This document shows, one piece after another, positions 34,790 through 43,528 of a DNA stretch of 64,000 bases. The stretch comes from an uncultured Tateyamaria sp. GTDB lineage: Bacteria > Pseudomonadota > Alphaproteobacteria > Rhodobacterales > Rhodobacteraceae. Numbering within the stretch: position 1 is the stretch's first letter; each line of letters starts with the position of its first letter. The position numbers were made by a program, and so were the translations under genes. The notes under the pieces were generated by a model. It was not told the origin of the DNA, ran no database searches, and saw only the letters and a list, made by a program, of their open reading frames with translations. The DNA lies in NCBI RefSeq assembly GCF_947488715.1, contig NZ_CANLAG010000008.1, forward strand, positions 62,001 through 126,000. Direction: 5' to 3'.

Positions 34790-36145
34790 CTAGTCCAACC
34801 TGTATGTGCTGCGCGCCAGATCGGTGGCCAGAAGCCCGGCAATCTCGGCGGCGGTTGAGGTGTCGAAATACCCGCGCGCGACCTGCGCATCGAGGTGAAC
34901 AGCAACGGCGCGTCGCCACAGATCGTGACGCGCGGGGATCGACAGAAAGGCCCGCGTGTCGTCGTTGAACCCGGCAAGGTTCCAATAGCCCGCCGTTTCG
35001 ACAACCTGGTCCAGATAGCGAGCGATGCCTGCCGCGCTGTCGTGGAACCACCAGGGCGGGCCAATTCGCAGGCAGGGCCAGTGCCCGGCCATCGGGGCCA
35101 ATTCGCGCGCATAGGTCGTTTCGTCCAAGGTAAAGAGGATCAGCGTCAGGCGCGGGTCATTGCCCACACGGTTCAGCAACGGCTCTAGCCCGCGGACCCA
35201 GTCCACAGCGACGGGGATGTCCGCGCCTTTGTCGCGTCCAAACTGGTCAAGCACCGCGCGATTGGTGTTGCGGCGGCTGCCGGCGTGCAGTTGCATGACC
35301 AGCCCGTCTTCCAGCGACATTTGTGCCATTTCGATCAGCATATGGCCGTGGAACGCCGCAGCCTCGGTCAGGTCACCCGCGCGTAGGCGGTTAAACACGG
35401 CAGCCGGATCATCGAGCCATATGGTTTGCGGGTCTTCGATGGCGTGATCCGTGGCGGTTGCGCCCATTGTCCTAAACGCGGCGCGGCGTGCGCGCAAGGC
35501 TGTCAGGAATCCGTCGAACGTCCCCGTATCCGTGTTCGTCATCGCACCCAGTGCCGTGATTGATGCCGTCCATCCCGGAGCGTGGGGGTCCAGCACTGCG
35601 TCCGGTCGAAAGGTCGGCACCACGCGCCCGGTCCAGCCGCTGTCGCGGATTGCTGCGTGATGGTGCAGATCGTCGAGTGCGGCATCGGTTGTGGCAAGCA
35701 ATTCGATCCCGAACCGTTCAAAGAGGCTGCGCGGCTTGTTTTCGAGCGCTGCCAGCCAGGTCGCTACATGGTCATAAACCGCGTCGGCCGTGTCCTGGCC
35801 AAGGTCATGCGGGCAGCCCAGTGTTTCTTGCAAAACATAGGTGATCCAGGTGCGGCTCGGTGTGCCGAGAAAGAGGTGCCAATGGGATGCAAATAGCCGA
35901 AAGATCGCGCGCGGGTCGCGGTCCTCGGCGGGAACACCTATGCCTAGATCGGCCAGCGGAACCCCTTGCGAATAGAGCATGCGAAACACGTAGTGGTCAG
36001 GGATCACCAACAGCTCTGCCGGGTCTGCAAAGGCTGTGTCATCTGCGAACCAGGACGGGTCGCAATGCCCATGCGGAGACACGATTGGCGCGTCCTTTAT
36101 CCCGGCATAAAGCGTTTCTGCGACACCCGATAATTTCAGAACCAT
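34790..36145 (-). CDS. uxaC: Glucuronate isomerase
   Basis: A 451-residue uronate isomerase of the amidohydrolase superfamily. PIVSPHGHCDPSWFADD carries the first metal histidines; RSLFERFGIELLATTDAALD, VVPTFRPDAV and MVLIEMAQMS-type segments follow, with MQLHAGSRRNTN and WWFHDSAAGIARY near the C-terminus. It converts D-glucuronate to D-fructuronate, or D-galacturonate to D-tagaturonate. The start at 36145 (MVLKLSGVAETLYAG) is preceded by GGGAGAGGGC and matches the family; the longer frame would overlap the divergent promoter. It leads the short leftward operon with uxuB. Confidence 0.95.
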   Translation of the reverse strand: MVLKLSGVAETLYAGIKDAPIVSPHGHCDPSWFADDTAFADPAELLVIPDHYVFRMLYSQGVPLADLGIGVPAEDRDPRAIFRLFASHWHLFLGTPSRTWITYVLQETLGCPHDLGQDTADAVYDHVATWLAALENKPRSLFERFGIELLATTDAALDDLHHHAAIRDSGWTGRVVPTFRPDAVLDPHAPGWTASITALGAMTNTDTGTFDGFLTALRARRAAFRTMGATATDHAIEDPQTIWLDDPAAVFNRLRAGDLTEAAAFHGHMLIEMAQMSLEDGLVMQLHAGSRRNTNRAVLDQFGRDKGADIPVAVDWVRGLEPLLNRVGNDPRLTLILFTLDETTYARELAPMAGHWPCLRIGPPWWFHDSAAGIARYLDQVVETAGYWNLAGFNDDTRAFLSIPARHDLWRRAVAVHLDAQVARGYFDTSTAAEIAGLLATDLARSTYRLD

Positions 36146-36234
36146 TCCGCCCTCTCCCTTTTTGCGCAGACTAGCACGAATGCCCCTTGGCGCATGTGAT
36201 AAATGCCGCCACTCTGCAAATCGGGAGGACAAGA

Positions 36235-37278
36235 ATGAACGTGTTGCTGATCGGGATGGGCATGGTTGCCCAGACCCATGTTTGTGCATTGCGGGATGCC
36301 GGAAACGGTGTGCGGTTAAGTGGTGTTCTGGGTCGCGACCCTGACCGAACGTCGGCGTTTTGCGCCGCTGCGTCCGAGACGGTTGGGCATCCGGTTTCTG
36401 CGTTCACAGATAGTGCGGCGGCGTTGGCATCAGAGCCGGATATGGCGATCCTGATCACGCCACCCGATGCGCGTGCCCCGTTTGCGGATGCGCTGGCCCA
36501 CGCGGGCATTCCCACTCTCATGGAGAAACCGATTGAGCGCACGTTGGAGGCCGCACGCGGGATTGTTGCGACCTATGTGCAGGCCAATGTGCCGCTCGCT
36601 CTCTGTTTCCAGCATCGCACCCGTGCGGCGGCGCAGGATTTGCGGACGCGTTTGGCCACTGGCGCGCTGGGCGAGATTGTCCATGTGGACATTCGGGTGC
36701 CGTGGTGGCGGGATCAAGCGTATTACGATGCGCCCGGTCGCGGCAGCTATGCCCGTGATGGCGGTGGTGTGATGATCAACCAGGCCATCCACACGCTCGA
36801 TCTCGCGCTTTGGATTGCCGGGCCTGTTGCGCGCGTTCAGGCGCAGATGCAGACCAGCCCGCTGCACCACATGGAGGCCGAAGACATTGCATCTGCGCTG
36901 TTGCGTTTTGCATCGGGTGCGACAGGTGTCCTGAGTGCGACGACGTGCGCCTATCCCGGCACCACAGAGAGCATTGCGCTGACCACGACACGCGCGCAGG
37001 TGCATCTGTCTGGCGACACGCTGCGCATCGACTGGCATGATGGCGCGACAGAGACGCGCGCACCTGCCGCGGATGCGGGAACGGGTGGGGGTGCTGATCC
37101 GATGGCGTTCACCCATGCGTGGCATCAGGCGGTGATCGAGGATTTTGCGGCGGCGCTGCGCGATGATCGCCCACCTCTTGCGCCGCCTTCTGACGCGCTG
37201 CACGTGCACGCCGTCATTCACGCCATGGAGCAAGCCGCCCGGCGCGGCACAACCGAAGAGGTACCCACATGTCCCTGA
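36235..37278 (+). CDS. Gfo/Idh/MocA-family oxidoreductase 1
   Basis: A 347-residue NAD(P)-dependent sugar oxidoreductase. VLLIGMGMVAQTHVCALRDA is the dinucleotide site, LMEKPIERT holds the conserved Glu-Lys-Pro, and GGGVMINQAIHTLDLALWIA holds the catalytic histidine. GGGAGGACAAGA is a strong ribosome site for the ATG at 36235, setting this start over the longer frame. Substrate is unknown; relatives oxidise inositols, glucosides and other sugars at one carbon. It is first in a rightward operon with three more members of the family and uxuA, divergent from uxaC. Confidence 0.9.
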   Translation: MNVLLIGMGMVAQTHVCALRDAGNGVRLSGVLGRDPDRTSAFCAAASETVGHPVSAFTDSAAALASEPDMAILITPPDARAPFADALAHAGIPTLMEKPIERTLEAARGIVATYVQANVPLALCFQHRTRAAAQDLRTRLATGALGEIVHVDIRVPWWRDQAYYDAPGRGSYARDGGGVMINQAIHTLDLALWIAGPVARVQAQMQTSPLHHMEAEDIASALLRFASGATGVLSATTCAYPGTTESIALTTTRAQVHLSGDTLRIDWHDGATETRAPAADAGTGGGADPMAFTHAWHQAVIEDFAAALRDDRPPLAPPSDALHVHAVIHAMEQAARRGTTEEVPTCP

Positions 37279-38276
37279 GTTTCATTGCGCTGGGGTTGGA
37301 CCACCGCCACATCTACGGCATGACCGAAAACATGCAGCGCGTCGGCGCGCGGTGTCTGGGGTACTGGACAGAGGGTGATCCGCAGCCATTGGAAGGCTAT
37401 GTGAAACGGTTCCCCGATATGCCGCGTTTTGACACGCTCGAGGCGACCTTGGGGGCCGGGGCGGATTTGGCGCTGGTGTCGGCGGTGCCTGCGGACCGTG
37501 CCACGCTTGCGGTGCGTGCCATGCAGGCGGGCCACGACGTGATGACGGACAAGCCGGGGTGTACAACCCACGCGCAACTGGATCAAATCAAGGCCTGTGT
37601 GGCCGAAACTGGCCGCATCTGGTCCATCAACTTTTCCGAACGGTTCGAGGTGCCAAGCGTCACGCTGGCGGACCAATTGGTGCAGGACGGTGCCATTGGT
37701 CGTGTTGTGCATACGACGGGTCTGGGGCCGCATCGGTTGAACCGTGCGACACGGCCCGACTGGTTTTTTGAGCGTCAAAGATACGGCGGCGTCTTGACCG
37801 ACATCGCGTCGCATCAGATTGACCAGTTCCTGCATTTTACCGGGTCTGACGCTGCCGAGGTGACAATGGCGCACGTGGCCAACCATGCGAACCTAGCCGA
37901 TGCGGGATTGCAGGACTTTGGCGAACTTAGCCTGCGGTCTGACCGCGCCTCCGGGTATATCCGGGTTGACTGGTATACGCCCGATGCCCTGCCCAATTGG
38001 GGGGACGGGCGGCTGACCCTGCTCGGGACAGAGGGCTATATCGAGCTGCGCAAATACATCGATGTTGGCGGGCGCGACGGCACCGACAGCGTTGTCCTTG
38101 TGAATAGAGACCGATGCGAGGTGCTGGATGGGCGCGACGCGGGCCTGCCCTATTTCGGACGGTTGGCAGATGATATCGCGCACCGAACTGAGACGGCGAT
38201 GACGCAGGCGCATTGCTTTCGCGTGATGGAACTGGCGCTGGACGCACAGGCTCTGGCCGAACGGAGTGACGCATGA
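37269..38276 (+). CDS. Gfo/Idh/MocA-family oxidoreductase 2 (atypical cofactor motif)
   Basis: A 335-residue Gfo/Idh/MocA-like protein. The usual GxGxxG is replaced by IALGLDHRHIYGMTENM, a variant found in one branch of the family. MTDKPGCTT replaces the common EKP with DKP, and GVLTDIASHQIDQFLHF retains the histidine region. LGPHRLNRATRPDWFFERQR is a substrate-loop candidate. It overlaps the preceding gene by 10 bases and the following one by four. The altered dinucleotide motif may mean a different cofactor geometry; activity is unproven. Confidence 0.85.
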   Translation: MSLSFIALGLDHRHIYGMTENMQRVGARCLGYWTEGDPQPLEGYVKRFPDMPRFDTLEATLGAGADLALVSAVPADRATLAVRAMQAGHDVMTDKPGCTTHAQLDQIKACVAETGRIWSINFSERFEVPSVTLADQLVQDGAIGRVVHTTGLGPHRLNRATRPDWFFERQRYGGVLTDIASHQIDQFLHFTGSDAAEVTMAHVANHANLADAGLQDFGELSLRSDRASGYIRVDWYTPDALPNWGDGRLTLLGTEGYIELRKYIDVGGRDGTDSVVLVNRDRCEVLDGRDAGLPYFGRLADDIAHRTETAMTQAHCFRVMELALDAQALAERSDA

Positions 38277-39316
38277 TCCGGGTTGCCATTCTGGGCGGCG
38301 GCATCGGTGCGCAGCATCTGGACGGTTACCGCGCGCTGGATGATTTCCAAGTCACGCATCTGGTGGATCAGGATGCAGACCGGCTGGCGGCCCTGTGTGA
38401 TGGCGACATCGTTGGGCTGACAGAGATTGACGATGCACTGGCTTCGGATGTCGACGTGATCGACATTTGTCTGCCTCCGCATTTGCACGTCCCGATCACC
38501 CTTGCAGCACTTGCAGCCGGTAAACACGTGATCTGTGAAAAGCCGCTGGCAACGTCCATGGCCCAGATTGCCGAGATGCGTGCAGCAGCGCAAGACGCAG
38601 GTCGGCACGTCTTTCCAGTGTTCCAGTACAGGTTTGGACCCGCCTTTTCCGCTTTGGCGCAATTGCGCGCGGCGGGCCTGTTGGGCGTGCCTCGGGCGGC
38701 GGCGATTGAAACCCATTGGAACCGTGGCGTGGATTATTATGCGATACCGTGGCGCGGCACCTGGCCCGGAGAGCAGGGGGGTGCCGTGTTGGGTCACGCG
38801 ATCCATGCGCACGATCTGTTGTCACATGTGATGGCGCCGGTGTCTGGCGTGACCGCGCGGCTGGGGACGTTGATCAACCCGATCGAGACCGAGGATACCG
38901 CCGCCATACTGTTTGATCTGGAAGGGGGTGGCCTGGCCACCAGTTCGATCACCCTGGGTGCTGCGACGGATGAAACGCGGTTGCGTCTGGTCTATGAGCA
39001 CCTGACAGCAACGTCAGATACGCACCCGTACAGCCCGTCCGAAGGTACATGGCGTTTTGACGCCCGCGACTCCGCACAACAGGCGCAGGTGGATAAGATC
39101 GTAGCGGGTTGCGCTGATGCGCCCATAGGTTTCGTGGGTGGTCTGGCGGAAATCGCCAAGGCATTGCGCGGTGAGGCCAATCAGGCTGTTACATTTGAGG
39201 ACGGGGCGAGGTCGATTGCGCTGGTCACCGCGATTTATGCATCGCATCGCACAGGCGCACGCATTGAACTGCCTCTGCCAGATACGCACCCGATGACAAA
39301 AGGATGGCAACCATGA
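38273..39316 (+). CDS. Gfo/Idh/MocA-family oxidoreductase 3
   Basis: A 347-residue NAD(P)-dependent oxidoreductase. VAILGGGIGAQHLDGYRALD is the cofactor site, ICEKPLATSMAQ the EKP motif, and GGAVLGHAIHAHDLLSHVMA the catalytic histidine region. FNPIETEDTAAILFDL-type strands complete the C-terminal barrel half. It overlaps its neighbours on both sides by ATGA, so translation is coupled through genes 2, 3 and uxuA. Substrate unknown; the context suggests a uronate derivative or glycoside. Confidence 0.88.
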   Translation: MIRVAILGGGIGAQHLDGYRALDDFQVTHLVDQDADRLAALCDGDIVGLTEIDDALASDVDVIDICLPPHLHVPITLAALAAGKHVICEKPLATSMAQIAEMRAAAQDAGRHVFPVFQYRFGPAFSALAQLRAAGLLGVPRAAAIETHWNRGVDYYAIPWRGTWPGEQGGAVLGHAIHAHDLLSHVMAPVSGVTARLGTLINPIETEDTAAILFDLEGGGLATSSITLGAATDETRLRLVYEHLTATSDTHPYSPSEGTWRFDARDSAQQAQVDKIVAGCADAPIGFVGGLAEIAKALRGEANQAVTFEDGARSIALVTAIYASHRTGARIELPLPDTHPMTKGWQP

Positions 39317-40494
39317 TCGAATGCTGGCGCTGGTTCGGCCCTGATGACCCGACACAATTGTCAGACCTGCCGCAGGTGGGCGCGACTGGTGTGGTCACCG
39401 CCTTGCATCAATTTGCGCCCGGAGAGATCTGGCCACGCAAGGCTGTGGCGGAACGCAAGACATTGATCGAGGCAGCTGGTTTGCGCTGGGAAGTGGTCGA
39501 AAGCCTGCCCGTGTCGGAGGCGATCAAGACCCAAGGGCCAGACATGGCAGCGCATCTTGATGCGTACAAGGAAAGCCTTGCCGCGCTGGCCGCCGAAGGC
39601 ATCGAAACGGTGTGCTACAATTTCATGCCGATCCTCGACTGGACCCGCACCGAGATGCGCGCGCCACAAGCCCACGGTGGTACCGCGATGCTGTTCGATT
39701 TGCCCACCTTTGCGGCGTTCGACATGCACATCCTGGGCCGTGCTAATGCGCGGGACGACTATCCAGAGGATGTGCACGAAGCAGCGACAGAGGTTTTAGC
39801 GTCACTGGATGAAAACGCACGGGCGCGTTTGACACGCACGATCATTGCGGGCCTTCCGGGGGCCAATGACGGTTGGACGCTAGACGATGTGCGCGCCCGG
39901 TTGTCGACCTATGATGGTATCACTGCGGATCGGTTACGGCAGAACCTGATCGACTTTTTGTCCGAGGTGGCACCGGTGGCTGATCGCCTTGGCATGCGTC
40001 TGTGTTGCCATCCGGACGACCCGCCGTTTTCGTTGTTGGGGTTACCGAGGGTCATGTCCACGACGGATGATTACGCGCGCATTATCGAAGCAGTGGATAC
40101 GCCTGCGAATGGTGCGACGCTGTGCACAGGGTCCATGGGGGTTGATCCCGGATTTGATGCGTCTGACTTTGTCCGTCGGCTGGGGCCGCGCATTCACTTT
40201 GCCCATCTGCGCAACACCAAGCGGTTGCCGTCCCCGGACCCATCGCGGGCCAGCTTTTTCGAAGCGCCGCATTTGCAGGGCGACACCGATATGGTGGCGA
40301 CGTTGCGCGCGCTGATGGCTGAAGAGGCGCGCCGCCGGGCGGAGGGTCGTGATGACCATGCCATCCCAATGCGGCCTGATCATGGGCAGGAATTGTTGAT
40401 GGACCGTACACGCGACAGCCTGCCGGGCTATCCGCTGATCGGCCGTATGCGCGGGTTGGCTGAGCTGCGCGGCATCATGGCGGCACTTGCATGA
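39313..40494 (+). CDS. uxuA: Mannonate dehydratase
   Basis: A 393-residue mannonate dehydratase. It starts MIECWRWFGPDDPTQLSDLP, with GATGVVTALHQFAPGEIWP, VCYNFMPILDWTRTEMRAP, RLCCHPDDPPFSLLGLPR, CTGSMGVDPGF and FAHLRNTKRL, the last three supplying Cys, His and Arg of the manganese site. It dehydrates D-mannonate to 2-keto-3-deoxygluconate, the substrate of the KdgK encoded at 32718. The ATG at 39313 overlaps the previous stop by four bases, which is preferred over the ATG at 39304. Confidence 0.97.
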   Translation: MIECWRWFGPDDPTQLSDLPQVGATGVVTALHQFAPGEIWPRKAVAERKTLIEAAGLRWEVVESLPVSEAIKTQGPDMAAHLDAYKESLAALAAEGIETVCYNFMPILDWTRTEMRAPQAHGGTAMLFDLPTFAAFDMHILGRANARDDYPEDVHEAATEVLASLDENARARLTRTIIAGLPGANDGWTLDDVRARLSTYDGITADRLRQNLIDFLSEVAPVADRLGMRLCCHPDDPPFSLLGLPRVMSTTDDYARIIEAVDTPANGATLCTGSMGVDPGFDASDFVRRLGPRIHFAHLRNTKRLPSPDPSRASFFEAPHLQGDTDMVATLRALMAEEARRRAEGRDDHAIPMRPDHGQELLMDRTRDSLPGYPLIGRMRGLAELRGIMAALA

Positions 40495-41495
40495 TACGGG
40501 TTGGGGTGGCCGGTGCCGGGTTGATCGGCAAGCAACATATCGCCGCCATTGAACGCGCGCCAGGGGTGCAACTGTCGGCGGTGTTCGACCCGGTGGTCGA
40601 GGATGGGCCGTGGCCACGTGCGGGCAGTTTGGCGGAACTGGCAGGGATGTCGGACGGGGTGATCCTTGCCGTGCCCAATGCGCTGCATGCGCCCATGGCG
40701 ATGGAGTTGATCGGGCTGGGTACACCTATGCTGATCGAAAAGCCGCTGACCGGGACCGCCGCCGAAGGGGCGGAGATCGTGGCGGCGTCTGCGCAGTCAG
40801 GTGTCCCTGTACTGGTCGGGCATCACCGGCGGCACAATCCGATCGTTGCCAAGGCGCGTGAGATCATCACCTCGGGGGCTTTGGGACAGATCACGACGGT
40901 GCATGGGCAGTGCTGGTTGCCCAAGCCGGACCACTATTATGACGCGGCGTGGCGGCAGGGGGCGGGGGCCGGGCCGCTGTTCATCAACCTGATCCATGAC
41001 GTCGATGTGTTGATGCACCTGTGTGGCCCTGTTTCGCAGGTGCAGGCCTTTGAAAGCAACGCAGTGCGCGAGGCCGAAGCCGAGGAGGTGAGCGTGGCGA
41101 TCCTGCGCTTTGCCAGCGGCGCGCTGGGGACGCTGAACCTGTCGGACGTGGCGCTTGGGCCGTGGAGCTGGGAGCTGACGGCGGGGGAAAACCCGGCCTA
41201 TCCCAAGACGGATCAATCCGCCTATCTGATCGGGGGGCGGCAGGGGTCACTGGCGCTGCCAAACCTGACCGTATGGTCACAGGCCGAGGGGCCGGATTGG
41301 TGGGCGCCGATTGATCAGACGCGCGTGCCCCTGCCGTTGGCGGATTCGCTTGCTGCGCAGATCGGCCATTTCGCGCACGTGATCGAAGGCAAGGCCGCGC
41401 CGCTGGTGTCTGCGGCGGACGGATTGCGCGCGGTGCAGGTGATCGAGGCGATCAAGGCCGCCGCCCGCACCGGCACGCCGGTGGACATCGAATAA
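40491..41495 (+). CDS. Gfo/Idh/MocA-family oxidoreductase 4
   Basis: A 334-residue family member. VGVAGAGLIGKQHIAAIERA is the cofactor site, MLIEKPLTGTAAEG the EKP motif, VGHHRRHNPIVAKAREI and GAGPLFINLIHDVDVLMHLC the active-site regions with the catalytic His. It is similar to enzymes annotated as inositol or glucose-type dehydrogenases, but substrate is not decided. Coupled to uxuA by ATGA. It is the last gene of the five-gene run; a 147-bp gap with its own ribosome site follows before the next dehydrogenase. Confidence 0.9.
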   Translation: MIRVGVAGAGLIGKQHIAAIERAPGVQLSAVFDPVVEDGPWPRAGSLAELAGMSDGVILAVPNALHAPMAMELIGLGTPMLIEKPLTGTAAEGAEIVAASAQSGVPVLVGHHRRHNPIVAKAREIITSGALGQITTVHGQCWLPKPDHYYDAAWRQGAGAGPLFINLIHDVDVLMHLCGPVSQVQAFESNAVREAEAEEVSVAILRFASGALGTLNLSDVALGPWSWELTAGENPAYPKTDQSAYLIGGRQGSLALPNLTVWSQAEGPDWWAPIDQTRVPLPLADSLAAQIGHFAHVIEGKAAPLVSAADGLRAVQVIEAIKAAARTGTPVDIE

Positions 41496-41642
41496 ACGCT
41501 CGTTTTGCAGCAATCCTGTGCTAGCGTGGACCCGCGCGCACTGCGCGCCGCGATAGGGCAGGGGGTGTCTTTTGGACCTGCTCGGCGTCCGCGCATGACG
41601 TGAAACCCCACCCTGAAAACGAACCACAAAGAGGAGCAGCTG

Positions 41643-42554
41643 ATGCCGTCAGTTGGTGTGATCGGATTGGGTGACATGGGCAGCGGGCTTGCCAAGAACC
41701 TGATCGCAAATGGATTTGAGACATGGGGCCGTGACTTGCTGGACCACCGGCAGCGCGCGTTCGAAGAGATGGGCGGCCATACGGCTACGTCTACGGCGGA
41801 GGTGGGCCGCAATGCGCAGGCCGTTTTCGTGATGGTGATGAAGGGCGCGGAGGCACATGAGGTGATCCTTGGCCCCGACGGGCTGGCCGAGACGATGGCG
41901 CCGGGCGGCGTCATCCTGCTGACCGCGACGGTGAAACCGGCCGAGGCGCGGGCGATTGCCCATGGCCTTGGGGGCCGAGACCTGCACCTGATCGACAGCC
42001 CGGTATCGGGCGGATTTCCGGGCGCGCAGGCGGGAACGCTTACCATGATGGCGGCGGGTACAAATGTGGCGATGGACATCGCTCGCCCTGTGATGGAGGC
42101 GGTGTCCGCCAATATCCACCGCGTGGGCACGGATGCGGGCGATGGTCAGACCGTCAAGGCGTGCCTGCAATCGCTGATCGGCGCGCAGTTTTCGGCGACG
42201 TTTGAAGCGGCGGCATTGGCGGCCAAGGCGGGCGTGCCGGGGCAGGTGATCCTCGATGTCTTCTCCACCTCGTCCGCGGGGTGCGGGGTCGTGAACAACG
42301 CGTTGGAAAAGATCATCGATCGGCAGTTTGAGGGCACGGGCAGCCACATAAACACGATGCACAAGGATCTGACGATCTCGATGGCTTTGGGCGAGGAGTT
42401 GGGCGTGCCGCTCCATACGGCGGCGTCGGCGATGCAGGTGTTTCATGCCGGGCGCACGCGCTATCCCGACGGTGACAATTGGACCTGTACGCAGGTGATC
42501 GAAGAGATCGTGGGCGCGGAGCTGCACCGCGACGCGGCCAAGGTGACGCGATGA
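41643..42554 (+). CDS. Beta-hydroxyacid dehydrogenase (L-threonate/3-hydroxyisobutyrate dehydrogenase family)
   Basis: A 303-residue enzyme. VGVIGLGDMGSGLAKNLIAN is the cofactor motif, LIDSPVSGGFPGAQAGTLTM the substrate signature and DGQTVKACLQSLIGAQ the catalytic lysine. The GAGTLTMMAAG and CGVVNNALEKI pattern resembles the L-threonate dehydrogenase (LtnD) branch. AAGAGGAGCAGCTG gives a strong ribosome site. It is coupled by ATGA to a TIM-barrel isomerase gene, a pairing seen in tetronate and related acid pathways. Confidence 0.88.
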   Translation: MPSVGVIGLGDMGSGLAKNLIANGFETWGRDLLDHRQRAFEEMGGHTATSTAEVGRNAQAVFVMVMKGAEAHEVILGPDGLAETMAPGGVILLTATVKPAEARAIAHGLGGRDLHLIDSPVSGGFPGAQAGTLTMMAAGTNVAMDIARPVMEAVSANIHRVGTDAGDGQTVKACLQSLIGAQFSATFEAAALAAKAGVPGQVILDVFSTSSAGCGVVNNALEKIIDRQFEGTGSHINTMHKDLTISMALGEELGVPLHTAASAMQVFHAGRTRYPDGDNWTCTQVIEEIVGAELHRDAAKVTR

Positions 42555-43417
42555 AGCTGGGGGTCATTACCGACGGGATCAGCCGCGATCTGACCCATGC
42601 CGTCGATGTGATGGATGAGTTTGGTCTGGACTATGCAGAGCTGCAATTCGTCGGCGATACCGAGGTAGGCGATCACAGCGCAGGCGAGATCCGCGAGATC
42701 GACGCGCTGTTGCGTGATCGGGGCAAGCCGGTGTCCTGCCTCAGCCGCCATATCTTTGCCGGGACCACCAGCGCCAATCGCGCGGGCGACGCGCTGCACA
42801 CACAGCACATGGATGCGCTGAAACGGGTGATCGACATGGCGCATGTGGTGGGCAGTCCGCTGGTGCGGATCATGACCCAGAAAAAGGAACAGATCCTGTG
42901 GGGGTCGCATGGCGCGGAAAAGTGGAACGTGGCGCATGGCGCGTGGGACACGATGGCGCCGATGATCGCCCCCGCGGTCGAGCTGGCCCGCGCCGAGGGT
43001 ATCACGCTGGTGGTCGAGACGGGCAATGGCACGATGGTCAACTCGAACTACACCGCGCGGCGTTTGATTGATGAGCTGGACGCCCGCGACGCGCTGAAGG
43101 TGCTGTGGGATCCGGCCAACAATTGCTGGTGTCACGAGCTGGCCTATCCCGACGGGTACGAAGAGGTGCGCGGCGGTTATCTGGGGCACGTCCATGTCAA
43201 GGATGTGCAGGTGGACACACCCCGCGCCATGCTTGAGGTGCGCGAGTTGGGGCAGGGCCAATTGGGGCCGCTGTTTGCGCCCATGGCCGATGCGCTGCGT
43301 GCGGATGGCTACGATGGTGTGATCAGTTTCGAGAGCGTCTATCACCCCGGCAATGGCGACTTTGAGGCGGGGTTTCGGGCCTGTGTGGATCGGTTCAAGG
43401 CAATTTTTGGCGATTGA
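42551..43417 (+). CDS. Sugar phosphate isomerase/epimerase family TIM-barrel protein
   Basis: A 288-residue AP-endonuclease-2-like TIM barrel. It starts MKLGVITDGISRDLTHAVDV, with YAELQFVGDTEVGDHSAGEI, ITLVVETGNGTMVNSNYTAR (metal Glu), LWDPANNCWCHELAYP, GYLGHVHVKDVQVD (metal His) and GVISFESVYHPGNGDFEAGF (last Glu). Such enzymes isomerise or epimerise ketoses and keto acids using a divalent metal. The start overlaps the upstream dehydrogenase by four bases. The two genes are probably one functional unit downstream of the uronate operon. Confidence 0.87.
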   Translation: MKLGVITDGISRDLTHAVDVMDEFGLDYAELQFVGDTEVGDHSAGEIREIDALLRDRGKPVSCLSRHIFAGTTSANRAGDALHTQHMDALKRVIDMAHVVGSPLVRIMTQKKEQILWGSHGAEKWNVAHGAWDTMAPMIAPAVELARAEGITLVVETGNGTMVNSNYTARRLIDELDARDALKVLWDPANNCWCHELAYPDGYEEVRGGYLGHVHVKDVQVDTPRAMLEVRELGQGQLGPLFAPMADALRADGYDGVISFESVYHPGNGDFEAGFRACVDRFKAIFGD

Positions 43418-43528
43418 GCCTCACGCTGTTGTGCGCCTTGCCCCCTTCAATATGCGCGGGGTGCCCTCATATTGCGCCTGCCTGCCCGCGCGGTTAGGCA
43501 GGACTAACGCAATAAACAGGTGCCCGCG

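Noticed and set aside
36810-37040. Small plus-strand frame within a Gfo/Idh/MocA gene
   Set aside because: Out-of-frame shadow of a real gene without a ribosome site.
37269-41495. Tandem oxidoreductase genes as a recent gene duplication array
   Set aside because: The four Gfo/Idh/MocA proteins differ throughout in motifs and length, so they are old paralogues or separately recruited, not a repeat array.
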